Shown here in pieces: positions 1 through 6,724 of a DNA stretch of 22,577 nt (position 1 is the stretch's first letter; each line of letters begins with the position of its first letter). Made by a program: the position numbers and the translations under genes. The DNA comes from Candidatus Tayloriibacteriota bacterium (GTDB lineage: Bacteria; Patescibacteriota; Minisyncoccia; Phycocordibacterales; PALSA-1337). Under the pieces are notes generated by a model that did not search any database, was not told the DNA's origin, and saw only the letters and a list, made by a program, of their open reading frames with translations. The DNA is taken from assembly GCA_023269245.1 (NCBI GenBank), contig JAHFMB010000005.1:5869-28445 (forward strand). Direction: 5' to 3'.

Positions 1-641
1 ATGGAGCGACCACAACCGAGATTCTCAAAGGCATTGATTTTCACGTTGAACGCGGTGAATTTGTAGCAATCATGGGACGTTCAGGTGCCGGCAAGAGTAC
101 CTTTATGTATCAAATGAGCCTATTGGACGAGCCTACCAGCGGCGAAGTCATTATCAATGGCGGACACAATGCGGCACGTATGAGCAACGAAGAAAAAACG
201 GATTTCCGATTGACTCGCCTCGGGTACGTATTCCAAGACTATGCGCTTATTCCGGAGCTGACTGCGCTCGAGAATGTTGCCCTGCCACTCCTGATGCAGG
301 ACATACCGCAGAAAACAGCCTATGTGCAGGCTGGAGAGGCGCTCAAGCGTGTCGGATTGGCTACTCACATGAGTCAGTTGCCAAGTCAACTTTCAGGTGG
401 TGAACAACAGCGTGTGAGTATTTCCCGTGCCATTGCCCATAAGCCAGACATTCTCTTTGCTGACGAGCCAACCGCAAACCTCGATAACGAATCATCGAAG
501 GTTATTATGGATATCTTCCTCGAACTTCATCGAGCAGGCCAAACCATCATCATGGTTACGCATGAACCAGAATACGGAAAAATGGCACAAAAGATTGTGC
601 ACCTGGATGATGGAAGGATTGTGAATATTACGAAAAATTAA
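1..641 (+). CDS. LolD/MacB-type ABC transporter ATPase, 5' end cut by window edge
   Basis: The frame is open from base 3, so the first residues lie outside the window; an ATG at 72 falls inside the Walker A region and is not the start. Visible motifs in order: Walker A GRSGAGKST, Q-loop in YVFQDYALI, signature LSGGEQQR, Walker B ILFADEPT followed by ANLD, and a switch histidine in MVTHEPEYG. This set, with EPTSGEV after Walker A and the ANLD D-loop, is typical of the LolD/MacB/FtsE-like group, whose ATPases work with FtsX/MacB-type permeases on lipoproteins, peptides or cell-wall hydrolases. The partner permease is not visible and should lie upstream. The stop overlaps the lexA stop tail to tail by 4 bp. 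Family confident, substrate unknown. Confidence 0.9.
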   Translation, partial: GATTTEILKGIDFHVERGEFVAIMGRSGAGKSTFMYQMSLLDEPTSGEVIINGGHNAARMSNEEKTDFRLTRLGYVFQDYALIPELTALENVALPLLMQDIPQKTAYVQAGEALKRVGLATHMSQLPSQLSGGEQQRVSISRAIAHKPDILFADEPTANLDNESSKVIMDIFLELHRAGQTIIMVTHEPEYGKMAQKIVHLDDGRIVNITKN

Positions 642-1204
642 TACTTCCTCACCATACCCGTAACCACAGCCGCAATCTTGATATCGTATTCAGGATAAAT
701 CGGTTTGTAATGCTTGTTGGCCGGCTCAAGATAGACCTGGCCTCCCTTTTTTCTAAAATACTTCATCGTCCAACCACCATCTACCTCCGCGATGACGATA
801 TCTCCTTCTTTGGGGTTCGATGTGCGCTCCGCAACCACCAAGTCTCCTTCTTGGATGCCCGCTTCGATCATGGAATCTCCCTTGACCTCAAGCAGGTAGG
901 TTTTGTCCTTGTCATTGATCAAATATTCATCAATGCTCAAGGTATCGAGCACTGTCTCCTCTGCCACTGTCGGAAAACCTGCCTCTACGAGTCCGAGCAT
1001 AGGAACTTCCCCAATAAGCTTGTTGGGTATGAGTCGGCCACTCGAGTCCTTTTCCAACACTCCTTCGCCAATGAGCTTATTGACGAGCTTGTAGACAGCG
1101 TTTTTGGACTTGAAACCAACCAGCTGCATAATCTCAGCATAACTCGGCATGCGCTTGGTGCGCTTGTAGAAAGATATGATTTTGTTCTTATACGAATCGC
1201 TCAT
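638..1204 (-). CDS. lexA: LexA repressor, SOS response (S24 self-cleaving)
   Basis: 188 aa. Residues 1-62 form a winged-helix DNA-binding domain (conserved RMPSYAEI and KSKNAVYKLVNKL). The S24 autoprotease domain follows: the cleavage site is Ala75-Gly76 in LVEAGFP, the catalytic Ser111 is in KGDSM, and Lys148 is in WTMKYF; the 37-residue Ser-Lys distance matches E. coli LexA. In this family RecA-DNA filaments trigger self-cleavage and release SOS genes. It is the second gene behind a small ORF (start at 1510) whose promoter holds a GAAC-N4-GTTC box, so autoregulation is likely. A second, internal extended -10 ends 6 nt before this ATG. Length and motifs are complete. Confidence 0.95.
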   Translation of the reverse strand: MSDSYKNKIISFYKRTKRMPSYAEIMQLVGFKSKNAVYKLVNKLIGEGVLEKDSSGRLIPNKLIGEVPMLGLVEAGFPTVAEETVLDTLSIDEYLINDKDKTYLLEVKGDSMIEAGIQEGDLVVAERTSNPKEGDIVIAEVDGGWTMKYFRKKGGQVYLEPANKHYKPIYPEYDIKIAAVVTGMVRKY

Positions 1205-1216
1205 AGATTAATTGTA
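1205..1216 (-). promoter_or_regulatory. Internal lexA promoter -10, predicting a leaderless mRNA
   Basis: On the minus strand an extended -10, TGaTACAAT (hexamer at 1211-1216), ends exactly 6 nt before the lexA ATG. Transcription would then begin at or next to the start codon. There is no good -35, and no SOS half-site overlaps it, so this may give a basal LexA supply independent of the upstream SOS-controlled promoter. Sequence pattern only. Confidence 0.4.
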
Positions 1217-1318
1217 TCATGGGGCTATATAGTCATGCCGTCATTTCAGTCCACGAAATGGGCGTACTCGGGGAAATACATCCATTTCATAGACTTGAAG
1301 GACGGCACGAGCTGCCTA

Positions 1319-1510
1319 CTAATTGAACGCCAGAGTGAAGAAACTAAACATAGAACGACGAGGAGCGAGACGAGCAAGCTGTGCCATCAGAAACTTGTGT
1401 CTGAGCGCTTCACGCCTGTACGAAACGCCTTTGATGATGCGAAGATCAATCTCCTGATTGAGGCGATCAATCTCTGCTCGAATAGTTTTGATGGTTTGAT
1501 GCTTGCTCAT
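1319..1510 (-). CDS. Small basic helical protein, first gene of the lexA operon
   Basis: 63 aa, starting MSKHQTIKTIRAEIDRLNQEID. I recognise no named family. The first half is a predicted amphipathic helix or short coiled coil (IRAEIDRLNQEIDLRI); the second half is very basic (RREALRHKF, ARLAPRRS) and ends in a short hydrophobic tail (MFSFFTLAFN). Its ATG lies about 40 nt downstream of the strongest-looking promoter of this region, which contains an SOS box, and lexA follows 114 bp downstream on the same strand. It is therefore probably SOS-induced with lexA. A nucleic-acid-binding or SOS-effector role would be a guess. It is called a gene because of promoter placement and protein-like composition. 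Confidence 0.6.
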   Translation of the reverse strand: MSKHQTIKTIRAEIDRLNQEIDLRIIKGVSYRREALRHKFLMAQLARLAPRRSMFSFFTLAFN

Positions 1511-1557
1511 ACTCGTCTTCGTTTATATTAATAAGTGCAGTTCACTACTGCCCTATT

Positions 1558-1586
1558 AGTATAGGTGAACTACCGTTCACCTGCAA
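1558..1586 (-). promoter_or_regulatory. SOS-controlled promoter of the small-ORF/lexA operon
   Basis: On the minus strand: -35 TTGCAG (1581-1586), 17-nt spacer, -10 TATACT (1558-1563). The predicted leader before the 63-aa ORF is about 40 nt. The spacer is almost entirely filled by the LexA-box palindrome, so bound repressor would block RNA polymerase. Confidence 0.7.
1563..1582. promoter_or_regulatory. LexA operator (SOS box), perfect 20-bp palindrome
   Basis: AGGTGAACtaccGTTCACCT is a perfect inverted repeat with 8-bp arms. Its core GAACtaccGTTC (1567-1578) matches the GAAC-N4-GTTC consensus of Bacillus/Mycobacterium-type LexA boxes (established knowledge). It sits between the -35 and -10 of the lexA operon promoter. 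A further GTTC half-site is at 1540-1543. Confidence 0.75.
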
Positions 1587-1603
1587 GTGGAAACTGGGGA
1601 TAA

Positions 1604-2602
1604 CTATTGATTAGGATTTTGGCCCTCAATGAGCTTCGGTTTATTCGGATCAGGCGAAACAACTGGTGGCACATAGCGAGTTCCGGGATAGTTTGGCGAT
1701 AATGGCGCCTGATAGTTCGGGTCGCTCGAATTGAGCGAGGAAGTAGTATCAGATGCCGAAGCATCTCCCGGACTACCCCCGCCTGTATTTGTTCCTGGTG
1801 GAGGAGTCGAATTTTGTCCTGAAGAAGAACCGGCTGGAGGATTGGTTGTCTGCTGAAGATTCTGCTGGAGCTGGGTAACAGTATTCTGTGCATTCGTCAC
1901 GGTTTGTTGTTGCTGCTGCACAATTGATGGCGGCACTGTTGTTTGCGACAAATTTGAAACCGCTTGATGTGCCTCAGCAATGGCGTTATCTATCGCCGTC
2001 TGATCGGCAGTTATCTCTGCAGGACTGAGACCTGAATTTTCAGGGGTAAGCTGTTCAGTCAAATGCTTCAAATCTTGAATATCCTGTTTGATTTCAGCAG
2101 CAAATTGAGAAGCTTGCGTCGCTGCTGCCGGATTCGAATTTAACGAGGAATTACTCACCAGCTGCTTCCATTCTTCCAGCAGCTGTCTGATGTGTTCCTG
2201 CTCAGCGACAATCTGCCGCTCGATGTTCTGTTGGGCCGAAGTGGGGTTGACACCGGCAAGGTCTCCGACAACCGCATCAACCCGTGCCAGCACTCCAATC
2301 AAGACCTGCTCGTACACTTCCTGACGAACCGCAGCGAGTGCCTCAGCTGATGTCGGGTAATTCGTCAACAGATTGAGACGCTCCAGCTCCTTGCGCGCCT
2401 CGATGCGCGCCTGCGCCAATTCAGCCGCAATCTGCTCCGCGCTGGCATGGCCAGTTGCGAGTTGTTCGGCTTTTTTGACAAGTTGGTCTTTGCCAACTTC
2501 ATCATCATGAATACGTATGGAAACATAGACTCCCCCTGCCACAAGGGCAAGCATAAAAACTGACGAAATAAGAAATGCGGGTTGTAAGAAGAGGCGGTTC
2601 AT
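1604..2602 (-). CDS. Membrane-anchored extracellular helical protein with Pro/Ser/Gly-rich tail, unknown function
   Basis: 332 aa; family not recognised. Residues about 8-29 form one hydrophobic segment, an uncleaved anchor or signal peptide. Next comes a charged, Ala/Glu/Gln-rich helical region (roughly 30-215). A Gln-rich stretch with coiled-coil character follows (VQQQQQTVTNAQNTVTQLQQ), then a disordered tail rich in Pro, Ser, Gly, Thr and Asn with PP motifs, typical of a cell-surface spacer. Its ATG directly abuts the livF stop (0 bp), so it is translationally coupled to the transporter ATPase. It is plausibly a surface accessory of the uptake system, but this rests on position alone. Confidence 0.75.
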   Translation of the reverse strand: MNRLFLQPAFLISSVFMLALVAGGVYVSIRIHDDEVGKDQLVKKAEQLATGHASAEQIAAELAQARIEARKELERLNLLTNYPTSAEALAAVRQEVYEQVLIGVLARVDAVVGDLAGVNPTSAQQNIERQIVAEQEHIRQLLEEWKQLVSNSSLNSNPAAATQASQFAAEIKQDIQDLKHLTEQLTPENSGLSPAEITADQTAIDNAIAEAHQAVSNLSQTTVPPSIVQQQQQTVTNAQNTVTQLQQNLQQTTNPPAGSSSGQNSTPPPGTNTGGGSPGDASASDTTSSLNSSDPNYQAPLSPNYPGTRYVPPVVSPDPNKPKLIEGQNPNQ

Positions 2603-3340
2603 CTATGCTTTGCCCAAAAATACTTTTTCCAATACACCGGTAGAAATGATGTCGTGAGGTTTACCCTCGGCATATATCTTCCCCTTGTCGAGCACATACG
2701 CGCGGGTGGTGATTTCGAGCAATGATTTTAAATTATGTTCGACAACGATAATAGCCATCTTGCGGCGCTCGTTAATTTCCTTCACTTTGGCGAAGACTTC
2801 CTTGACTATCTTTGGCGCCAAACCAAGCGACGGCTCATCGAGCAGCAGGACCTTCGGATCAGTCATGAGTCCGCGTGCAATAGCCAGCATCTGCTGTTGT
2901 CCGCCAGAAAGTGTTCCAGACTTTGCTTTGAGCTTCGCACGGAGTGCCGGAAAAAGATCGAGAACATTCTCCATGCGTTCTGTGCGCTCTTCGGCGCTGG
3001 CGATAGACCAGCCGCCGATTTCAATATTTTCGTATACGGTCAAATGCTTGAATACCCGTCGTCCTTGCGGCACAAATGAAATGCCGCGATGCACGACTTC
3101 GTGAGATACGGGCGCAAACTCCTGCCCTTCCCAATAGACTTTACCGGTTTCAATAGGGGCCAGACCAAAAATTGCCTTGAGAATGGTCGATTTGCCCGCA
3201 CCGTTGGGACCCATGAGCGCAACGACCTCTCCTTCGTCGATAGAAACGGAAGCCCCAGCGAGAGCTTTGACGCCGCCGTAGTGAACGTGGATGTCATTGA
3301 GACGAAGAAGTGTTTCGTTGGCAGGATTGGCTGATGACAT
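2603..3340 (-). CDS. livF: LivF-type branched-chain amino acid ABC transporter ATPase
   Basis: 245 aa from the ATG at 3340 (MSSANPANETLLRLNDIHVHYGG). The open frame runs 116 codons further upstream, but that part has no ATPase homology and a TATAAT lies just before this ATG. Motifs: Walker A GPNGAGKST (44-52), the LivF hallmark VPQGRRVFKHLTVYENI near 90-106, signature LSGGQQQ (144-150), Walker B VLLLDEP (164-170), SLGLAP, and switch His in VVEHNLKSL. It powers uptake as one of two different ATPases with LivG on the LivH-LivM channel. It is the only livF in the window and lies about 11 kb from livG and 16 kb from livHM, with a secreted unknown protein immediately after it. Confidence 0.93.
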   Translation of the reverse strand: MSSANPANETLLRLNDIHVHYGGVKALAGASVSIDEGEVVALMGPNGAGKSTILKAIFGLAPIETGKVYWEGQEFAPVSHEVVHRGISFVPQGRRVFKHLTVYENIEIGGWSIASAEERTERMENVLDLFPALRAKLKAKSGTLSGGQQQMLAIARGLMTDPKVLLLDEPSLGLAPKIVKEVFAKVKEINERRKMAIIVVEHNLKSLLEITTRAYVLDKGKIYAEGKPHDIISTGVLEKVFLGKA

Positions 3341-3352
3341 GTGTAAATTATA
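3341..3352 (-). promoter_or_regulatory. livF promoter -10 (TATAAT) ending 6 nt before the ATG
   Basis: A consensus TATAAT (3347-3352, minus strand) is followed by 6 nt and then the livF ATG, predicting an mRNA with little or no leader. The -35 region is poor. This also supports choosing the ATG at 3340. Confidence 0.5.
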
Positions 3353-3411
3353 GCGTCTAGCGAGGATTTGTGGAAGCTTGCGTATACATATATGACATTT
3401 TTTGATAGATG

Positions 3412-3439
3412 TTGCAAAATACGCTGTTACTGATAGGAT
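3412..3439 (+). promoter_or_regulatory. Promoter of the small gene at 3474
   Basis: TTGCAA (3412-3417), 16-nt spacer, extended -10 TGaTAGGAT (hexamer 3434-3439). The start point would be near 3446, leaving a leader of about 28 nt that contains the hairpin at 3450-3469. Confidence 0.45.
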
Positions 3440-3449
3440 GGGCACTGAA

Positions 3450-3469
3450 CGGGAGAAGAAAGGCTCCCG
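3450..3469 (+). promoter_or_regulatory. Leader hairpin presenting the Shine-Dalgarno in its loop
   Basis: CGGGAG (3450-3455) and CTCCCG (3464-3469) pair perfectly. The loop AAGAAAGG carries a Shine-Dalgarno-like AAAGG about 10 nt before the ATG at 3474. This SD is one reason for choosing that start over the ATG at 3402. The placement invites translational control, but could be chance. Confidence 0.45.
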
Positions 3470-3473
3470 CACT

Positions 3474-3767
3474 ATGAAAAATCCAGCCGTGGCCGAGGCA
3501 ATACTCGCAGGCAGGTATATTTCAGTAGTGGTTGTCGGAAAGGAGTCAGATGTTGGTACGCTCAAGTTCAACCTCCGGAGAATCAACCAAGGCATCAGCT
3601 TTGGTGGGTCAAATAACGTGTCCCTTGGCATTACCAGCCAAGTGATACGAATACCGGCATCCGGTGTCGAAGGCATCCGCCGAAGCACCGTAAGCGCCCT
3701 TGAACAAAGCAGCCTGACTGTCGAACCCCAAACGCAACCGCACCATGAAAACCCGCCTACCCAGTAG
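3474..3767 (+). CDS. Small hypothetical protein, 97 aa
   Basis: Starts MKNPAVAEAILAGRYISVVVVG. An in-frame ATG exists at 3402, but it lies ahead of the predicted promoter -35, whereas the ATG at 3474 has an SD-like AAAGG at good spacing. No family is recognised. It has a small predicted alpha/beta core (a beta strand YISVVVVGKE, then LRRINQG, a Gly/Ser/Asn turn, and strand-like VSLGITSQVIRI) and a polar disordered tail ending in QTQPHHENPPTQ. No signal peptide or transmembrane segment, so cytoplasmic. It is a stand-alone transcription unit: its own promoter, leader hairpin and a good terminator 10 bp downstream, divergent from livF. Confidence 0.6.
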   Translation: MKNPAVAEAILAGRYISVVVVGKESDVGTLKFNLRRINQGISFGGSNNVSLGITSQVIRIPASGVEGIRRSTVSALEQSSLTVEPQTQPHHENPPTQ

Positions 3768-3776
3768 CCCGCCTAT

Positions 3777-3820
3777 CACGCCCGCGCAGAATTTCTTTTC
3801 TCCGGGCGTGGTTTTTATTT
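3777..3820 (+). terminator. Intrinsic terminator after the 97-aa gene
   Basis: CACGCCCG (3777-3784) pairs perfectly with CGGGCGTG (3803-3810), followed by GTTTTTATTT. The 18-nt loop is long, but stem and U-tract are good. Confidence 0.8.
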
Positions 3821-3893
3821 CACCTCATGCATCTTCAGCGAATCTTTATCAGTTCTTCAGCGTTTCCTCAGTTTGACCTGCTAGGGTTACGAG

Positions 3894-4274
3894 ATGAATA
3901 TCAAGCACGCCATACAAGATTATTTTGACATTGGGCGCGTGACCTGTCCGGCCTTTGGAGACGAAACTATTATATTCGATGATCAGGGTCTCAGGCACAT
4001 ATTCGGTAAACATGGAAAAGCTCGACCTATGTCAGACCAAATAAGGCGGCTGAGGCTTATACCTCTAGCAGTCGAGGTGTTATCTGAAAGTGGAATCTGT
4101 ACTGCAAAGACTGAAATAATTAAACCAGGTCCCTTTGGGCCGACAAGAGCGTACTTTTGGAAATTTACCAAAAAGAAACATCGGGGGACAATTCATGTCA
4201 TTGTAAGACAAATAGAAAATGGGCCAAAACACTTTTTCAGCGTGATGAGTAAAAAGGTGCCAACAAGACCATAA
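3894..4274 (+). CDS. Probable BECR-fold (barnase/EndoU/ColicinE5/RelE-like) RNase, toxin-like
   Basis: 126 aa. The arrangement resembles short BECR-superfamily nucleases of the phage-Barnase-EndoU-ColicinE5/D-RelE (PBECR) type: a strand plus the helix GLRHIFGKHGK with His35 and His40, an Arg-rich helix (QIRRLRLIPLAVEVL), then three strands including GTIHVIVRQI and a closing FFSVMS. These families cleave RNA and often act as toxins in conflict or phage systems. His35, Lys39/His40 and Arg51-54 are candidate active-site residues, by inference. No adjacent antitoxin ORF is evident. The gene is flanked upstream by a terminator, and downstream a consensus promoter points back at it on the opposite strand. 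Assignment by motif pattern only; a remote BrnT-like relation is an alternative. Confidence 0.5.
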   Translation: MNIKHAIQDYFDIGRVTCPAFGDETIIFDDQGLRHIFGKHGKARPMSDQIRRLRLIPLAVEVLSESGICTAKTEIIKPGPFGPTRAYFWKFTKKKHRGTIHVIVRQIENGPKHFFSVMSKKVPTRP

Positions 4275-4280
4275 AGCGCA

Positions 4281-4300
4281 CAGACCCCATAAAGGGTCTG
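4281..4300. other. Perfect hairpin downstream of the toxin-like gene
   Basis: CAGACCC (4281-4287) and GGGTCTG (4294-4300) form a 7-bp stem with a 6-nt loop, 6 bp after the stop. Neither strand has a clear U-tract, so it may be an RNA-stabilising hairpin, a weak terminator, or the end of a leftward small RNA started by the promoter at 4380-4407. Confidence 0.5.
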
Positions 4301-4379
4301 TCATAGTCCTACCATCAGCAATCGCCGATCGTACCATCTTGGGCGCAACTCCAATGGCCGTAGGTTATTATTGAGCACA

Positions 4380-4407
4380 ATTATAGCCTCAGAAAATAAA
4401 TTGTCAA
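4380..4407 (-). promoter_or_regulatory. Consensus sigma70-type promoter pointing leftward with no gene behind it
   Basis: On the minus strand: TTGACA (4402-4407), 16-nt spacer, TATAAT (4380-4385). Both hexamers match the consensus at every position. It begins 2 bp after the stop of the last receptor gene and fires away from it, into the 134-bp gap and then antisense to the toxin-like gene. No credible ORF lies downstream, so a small or antisense RNA is the likely product. Confidence 0.6.
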
Positions 4408-4408
4408 C

Positions 4409-5551
4409 TTATTTCACCACCTCAGCAACTCCACCTTTCATAACTCTCACTGTTATCGCGCGGTCAACTTCGCAATCACTATTGAAGGTAAACTGCCCAC
4501 TGACACCAGCATATGAACCAAGTGTATGTATGAGATAATTTGAAACCGACACCGGTGTTTGAGCGTCTGCATGTGCAAGCCCCTCAGCAAGAATCCGGAT
4601 TGAATCGTAGCTATTTGCCGCATGAGGAGATGGGTATTCGCCGTAACGTTCTTTGTATGCTGACTTGAATGCGGTAACGTTCGGATGTTCACCTTGAGAT
4701 GGATCCGGTGTATACGCGTAGTCGGCATAAAAAACACCCTCCTCAAGATCCTTATGTTTGAACTGCGGATTCATGGTAGTCCAGTTCTCGCTCACGATCG
4801 GTTTTGTCAGACCGAGGTCGCTGATCTGCTTGAACATCGGTTCAACAGTATTATAAATATTCGTGGTCACAAGGACATCATAATCTTTTTCCAAACCCTT
4901 GAGCTTGGTAATCTGTGTTCTGAAATCAGAAGTTGCTTGATCAAATTTTTCCTGATCAACAATTGTGCCACCGAGCGCCTTCAACCGTTCAACAGTTTTG
5001 TCCTGAATCCCCTGGCCATAATCGTTATTCGGCATCAAGAATGCAACGCGTGGCTTGGGGAATTTCTGTGCTATAAAATCGGCAATGGCCGGACCATAGC
5101 TATCAGCAGTCAATGCGAGTCGGCACGTGAGAGGATTGTTGTCTTTATACGCCGGGATGGCGGCTGACGGAACTACGCTAAAATTGCCATCGGTCCTGAT
5201 TACTGGTCCAACGGCCGCGGCCGCTGACGATCCGTCAAGGAAAAAGAACTCGATGCCCTGTCCTTTCAGTTTTTCGTACGCAGGAACCGCGCGTTTGGAG
5301 TCGTAGGCGTAATCTTCGATAACAGTCTCGATGTTACGTCCATTGATGCCACCAGCCTTGTTTATATCATCGACTGCCAGGGAAATACCATTCAGGCTAA
5401 TCTTGGCAAATGCTGCTGCAGGGCCAGTTGGAAATGAAACGACGCCAATTTTGATGCTATCTGTCGCATGTTGTTTGCCTGAAGTTGCCACAAGCCAGAT
5501 AATGATTAACAAGACAATGACAGCAATGAGAATCTTTGTTGTTTTATTCAT
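4409..5551 (-). CDS. LivK-like substrate-binding protein (receptor 1), membrane-anchored
   Basis: 380 aa from the ATG at 5551 (MNKTTKILIAVIVLL). A start 10 codons earlier would overlap the upstream gene and precede the natural basic-plus-hydrophobic N-terminus. Residues about 7-23 are a membrane anchor with no lipobox Cys. The type-I solute-binding domain begins IKIGVVSFPTGPAAAFAKIS and has the family marks INKAGGINGR, VIEDYAYDSKRA and the late SYDSIRILAEGLAHAD. The first-lobe ligand loop reads DGSSAAAA then VVPSAAIPAY. The LivJ-type disulfide is absent (Tyr at the first Cys site, no Cys in the loop), and single Cys occur elsewhere. Last gene of the six-receptor run, 19 bp after receptor 2, and 2 bp before a leftward consensus promoter. 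Ligand unknown. Confidence 0.9.
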   Translation of the reverse strand: MNKTTKILIAVIVLLIIIWLVATSGKQHATDSIKIGVVSFPTGPAAAFAKISLNGISLAVDDINKAGGINGRNIETVIEDYAYDSKRAVPAYEKLKGQGIEFFFLDGSSAAAAVGPVIRTDGNFSVVPSAAIPAYKDNNPLTCRLALTADSYGPAIADFIAQKFPKPRVAFLMPNNDYGQGIQDKTVERLKALGGTIVDQEKFDQATSDFRTQITKLKGLEKDYDVLVTTNIYNTVEPMFKQISDLGLTKPIVSENWTTMNPQFKHKDLEEGVFYADYAYTPDPSQGEHPNVTAFKSAYKERYGEYPSPHAANSYDSIRILAEGLAHADAQTPVSVSNYLIHTLGSYAGVSGQFTFNSDCEVDRAITVRVMKGGVAEVVK

Positions 5552-5570
5552 ATAAATTTTGTCATGGCTA

Positions 5571-6689
5571 TTAATGTTCATACCTCACAAACTCTCCATT
5601 TTTGATGGTTTTTATGAAAATCGTCTTCAGCGCGTCGCCATTCGTATCGATACTAAATGTACCGCTTGCGCCGGCGTATTCTTGTGTCGCGTAAAGACAA
5701 TCTTTCACTTTTTCAGTATCAGAACCGTTCTTGTATATGCAGGTACTCAACATGAGCGCCGCGTCATACGCGTTGGCGGATACGGTATCAGGTTCGGTGC
5801 CGAATCTCCGCACATACTCAGTAAAAAACGCAACCTGCTCGGGACTTCCGGTCTTGCCGTCAAATGAGTACGGGTAATACAGCCCATCAGCCAAATTGCC
5901 GGCAGCCGTGAATATCTCCGCACTCTCGACGCCAATATTATAAAACTGCACGTTCATGCCAAGGTCATGAGCCTCTTTCATAATGATTCCCGCTTGTTTC
6001 GGCACGGCAATTAGAAATATATCCGTAGGATTCTGCGCCTTAATTTTGGTCAGTTGCGCCACAAAATTGGCATCCTTTGGATCAAACTTTTCTACAAGAC
6101 CAACTCTTTTGCCATTGGCCTCAAGAATGGGGGTAATCTGTTTTATATACGGGTCGCTGATAGCAGTATTCAATGCCAAAAAATGTATCGTCCCTCCTTT
6201 CATTTTCGAGGCCACAAACGGTCCGAAGACCGGCACCTCCTGTGAAGTATTATATATCGTTCGAAAAATGTAATCGCCCGCTTTCGACAATTCGTCAGTT
6301 TGAGCGCCGGGTATAATGAGAATTGTTTTGTTCTGTTCGGCCACCGGTGCAACAGCCAGAGCTTCCGACGAACCGCCAGGCCCGATAATGTACCCAACTT
6401 TGTCGAGATCAATGAGTTTCTTCACTGCCGAGACAGCGGCGGTCGCCTCGTATTTCGTATCTTCAAACAAAAAGTCCAGTCTCGCATGGCCAGAGGTCGC
6501 ATCTATTTTTTCTGCGGCTAGCGTAAGAGCGTTTTTGACATATTCGCCGACATCCGCGCGATTGCCGCTGAGCGGGATAGCCACGCCGACTCTGACTGTT
6601 TGCGGCGTTGTTGGCCGCGAAGCAGCGATGAGCCAAATGACGATCGCGATAATAATCAGTGAGAAAATTATTTTCGCTGGGGTATTCAT
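5571..6689 (-). CDS. LivK-like substrate-binding protein (receptor 2), membrane-anchored
   Basis: 372 aa. N-terminal anchor (KIIFSLIIIAIVIWLIAAS), then the binding fold from VRVGVAIPLSGNRADVGEYV. Ligand-side loops are IIGPGGSSEALAVAPVAEQN and IIPGAQTDELSKAGDYIFR. The second lobe ends with NAYDAALMLSTCIYKNGSDTEK and YAGASGTFSIDTNGDA. The first-lobe disulfide is absent (FEDTKYEA has Tyr where LivJ has Cys). A Cys pair flanks the late helix (STCIY and VKDCLY), as in receptors 3 and 4, and probably makes a local disulfide outside the cell. A promoter, TTGAAG-N17-TACAAT, ends 6 nt before the ATG, so this gene may be transcribed on its own as well as from upstream. Confidence 0.92.
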   Translation of the reverse strand: MNTPAKIIFSLIIIAIVIWLIAASRPTTPQTVRVGVAIPLSGNRADVGEYVKNALTLAAEKIDATSGHARLDFLFEDTKYEATAAVSAVKKLIDLDKVGYIIGPGGSSEALAVAPVAEQNKTILIIPGAQTDELSKAGDYIFRTIYNTSQEVPVFGPFVASKMKGGTIHFLALNTAISDPYIKQITPILEANGKRVGLVEKFDPKDANFVAQLTKIKAQNPTDIFLIAVPKQAGIIMKEAHDLGMNVQFYNIGVESAEIFTAAGNLADGLYYPYSFDGKTGSPEQVAFFTEYVRRFGTEPDTVSANAYDAALMLSTCIYKNGSDTEKVKDCLYATQEYAGASGTFSIDTNGDALKTIFIKTIKNGEFVRYEH

Positions 6690-6724
6690 GGTGTTATTGT
6701 ATTCCAGACATTACCGTACTTCAA
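6690..6724 (-). promoter_or_regulatory. Promoter of receptor 2, -10 ending 6 nt before the ATG
   Basis: Minus strand: TTGAAG (6719-6724), 17-nt spacer, TACAAT (6696-6701), 6 nt, ATG at 6689. The -35 overlaps the last codons of receptor 3. It predicts a leaderless mRNA and independent expression inside the array. Confidence 0.5.

Noticed and set aside
710-1531. A 273-codon plus-strand open frame opposite lexA
   Set aside because: It covers the lexA gene, the small ORF and the SOS promoter in antisense. Its protein has no recognisable pattern, while the minus strand encodes a full LexA with catalytic residues.
3341-3688. 116-codon N-terminal extension of livF
   Set aside because: It has no ATPase similarity, crosses the promoter TATAAT and overlaps the divergent 97-aa gene. 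The domain starts right after the ATG at 3340.
4080-4337. 85-codon minus-strand ORF behind the consensus promoter at 4380-4407
   Set aside because: It is mostly antisense to the toxin-like gene. Its composition (Cys/Trp/Phe-rich, no pattern) looks like a shadow frame, so an RNA product is preferred.
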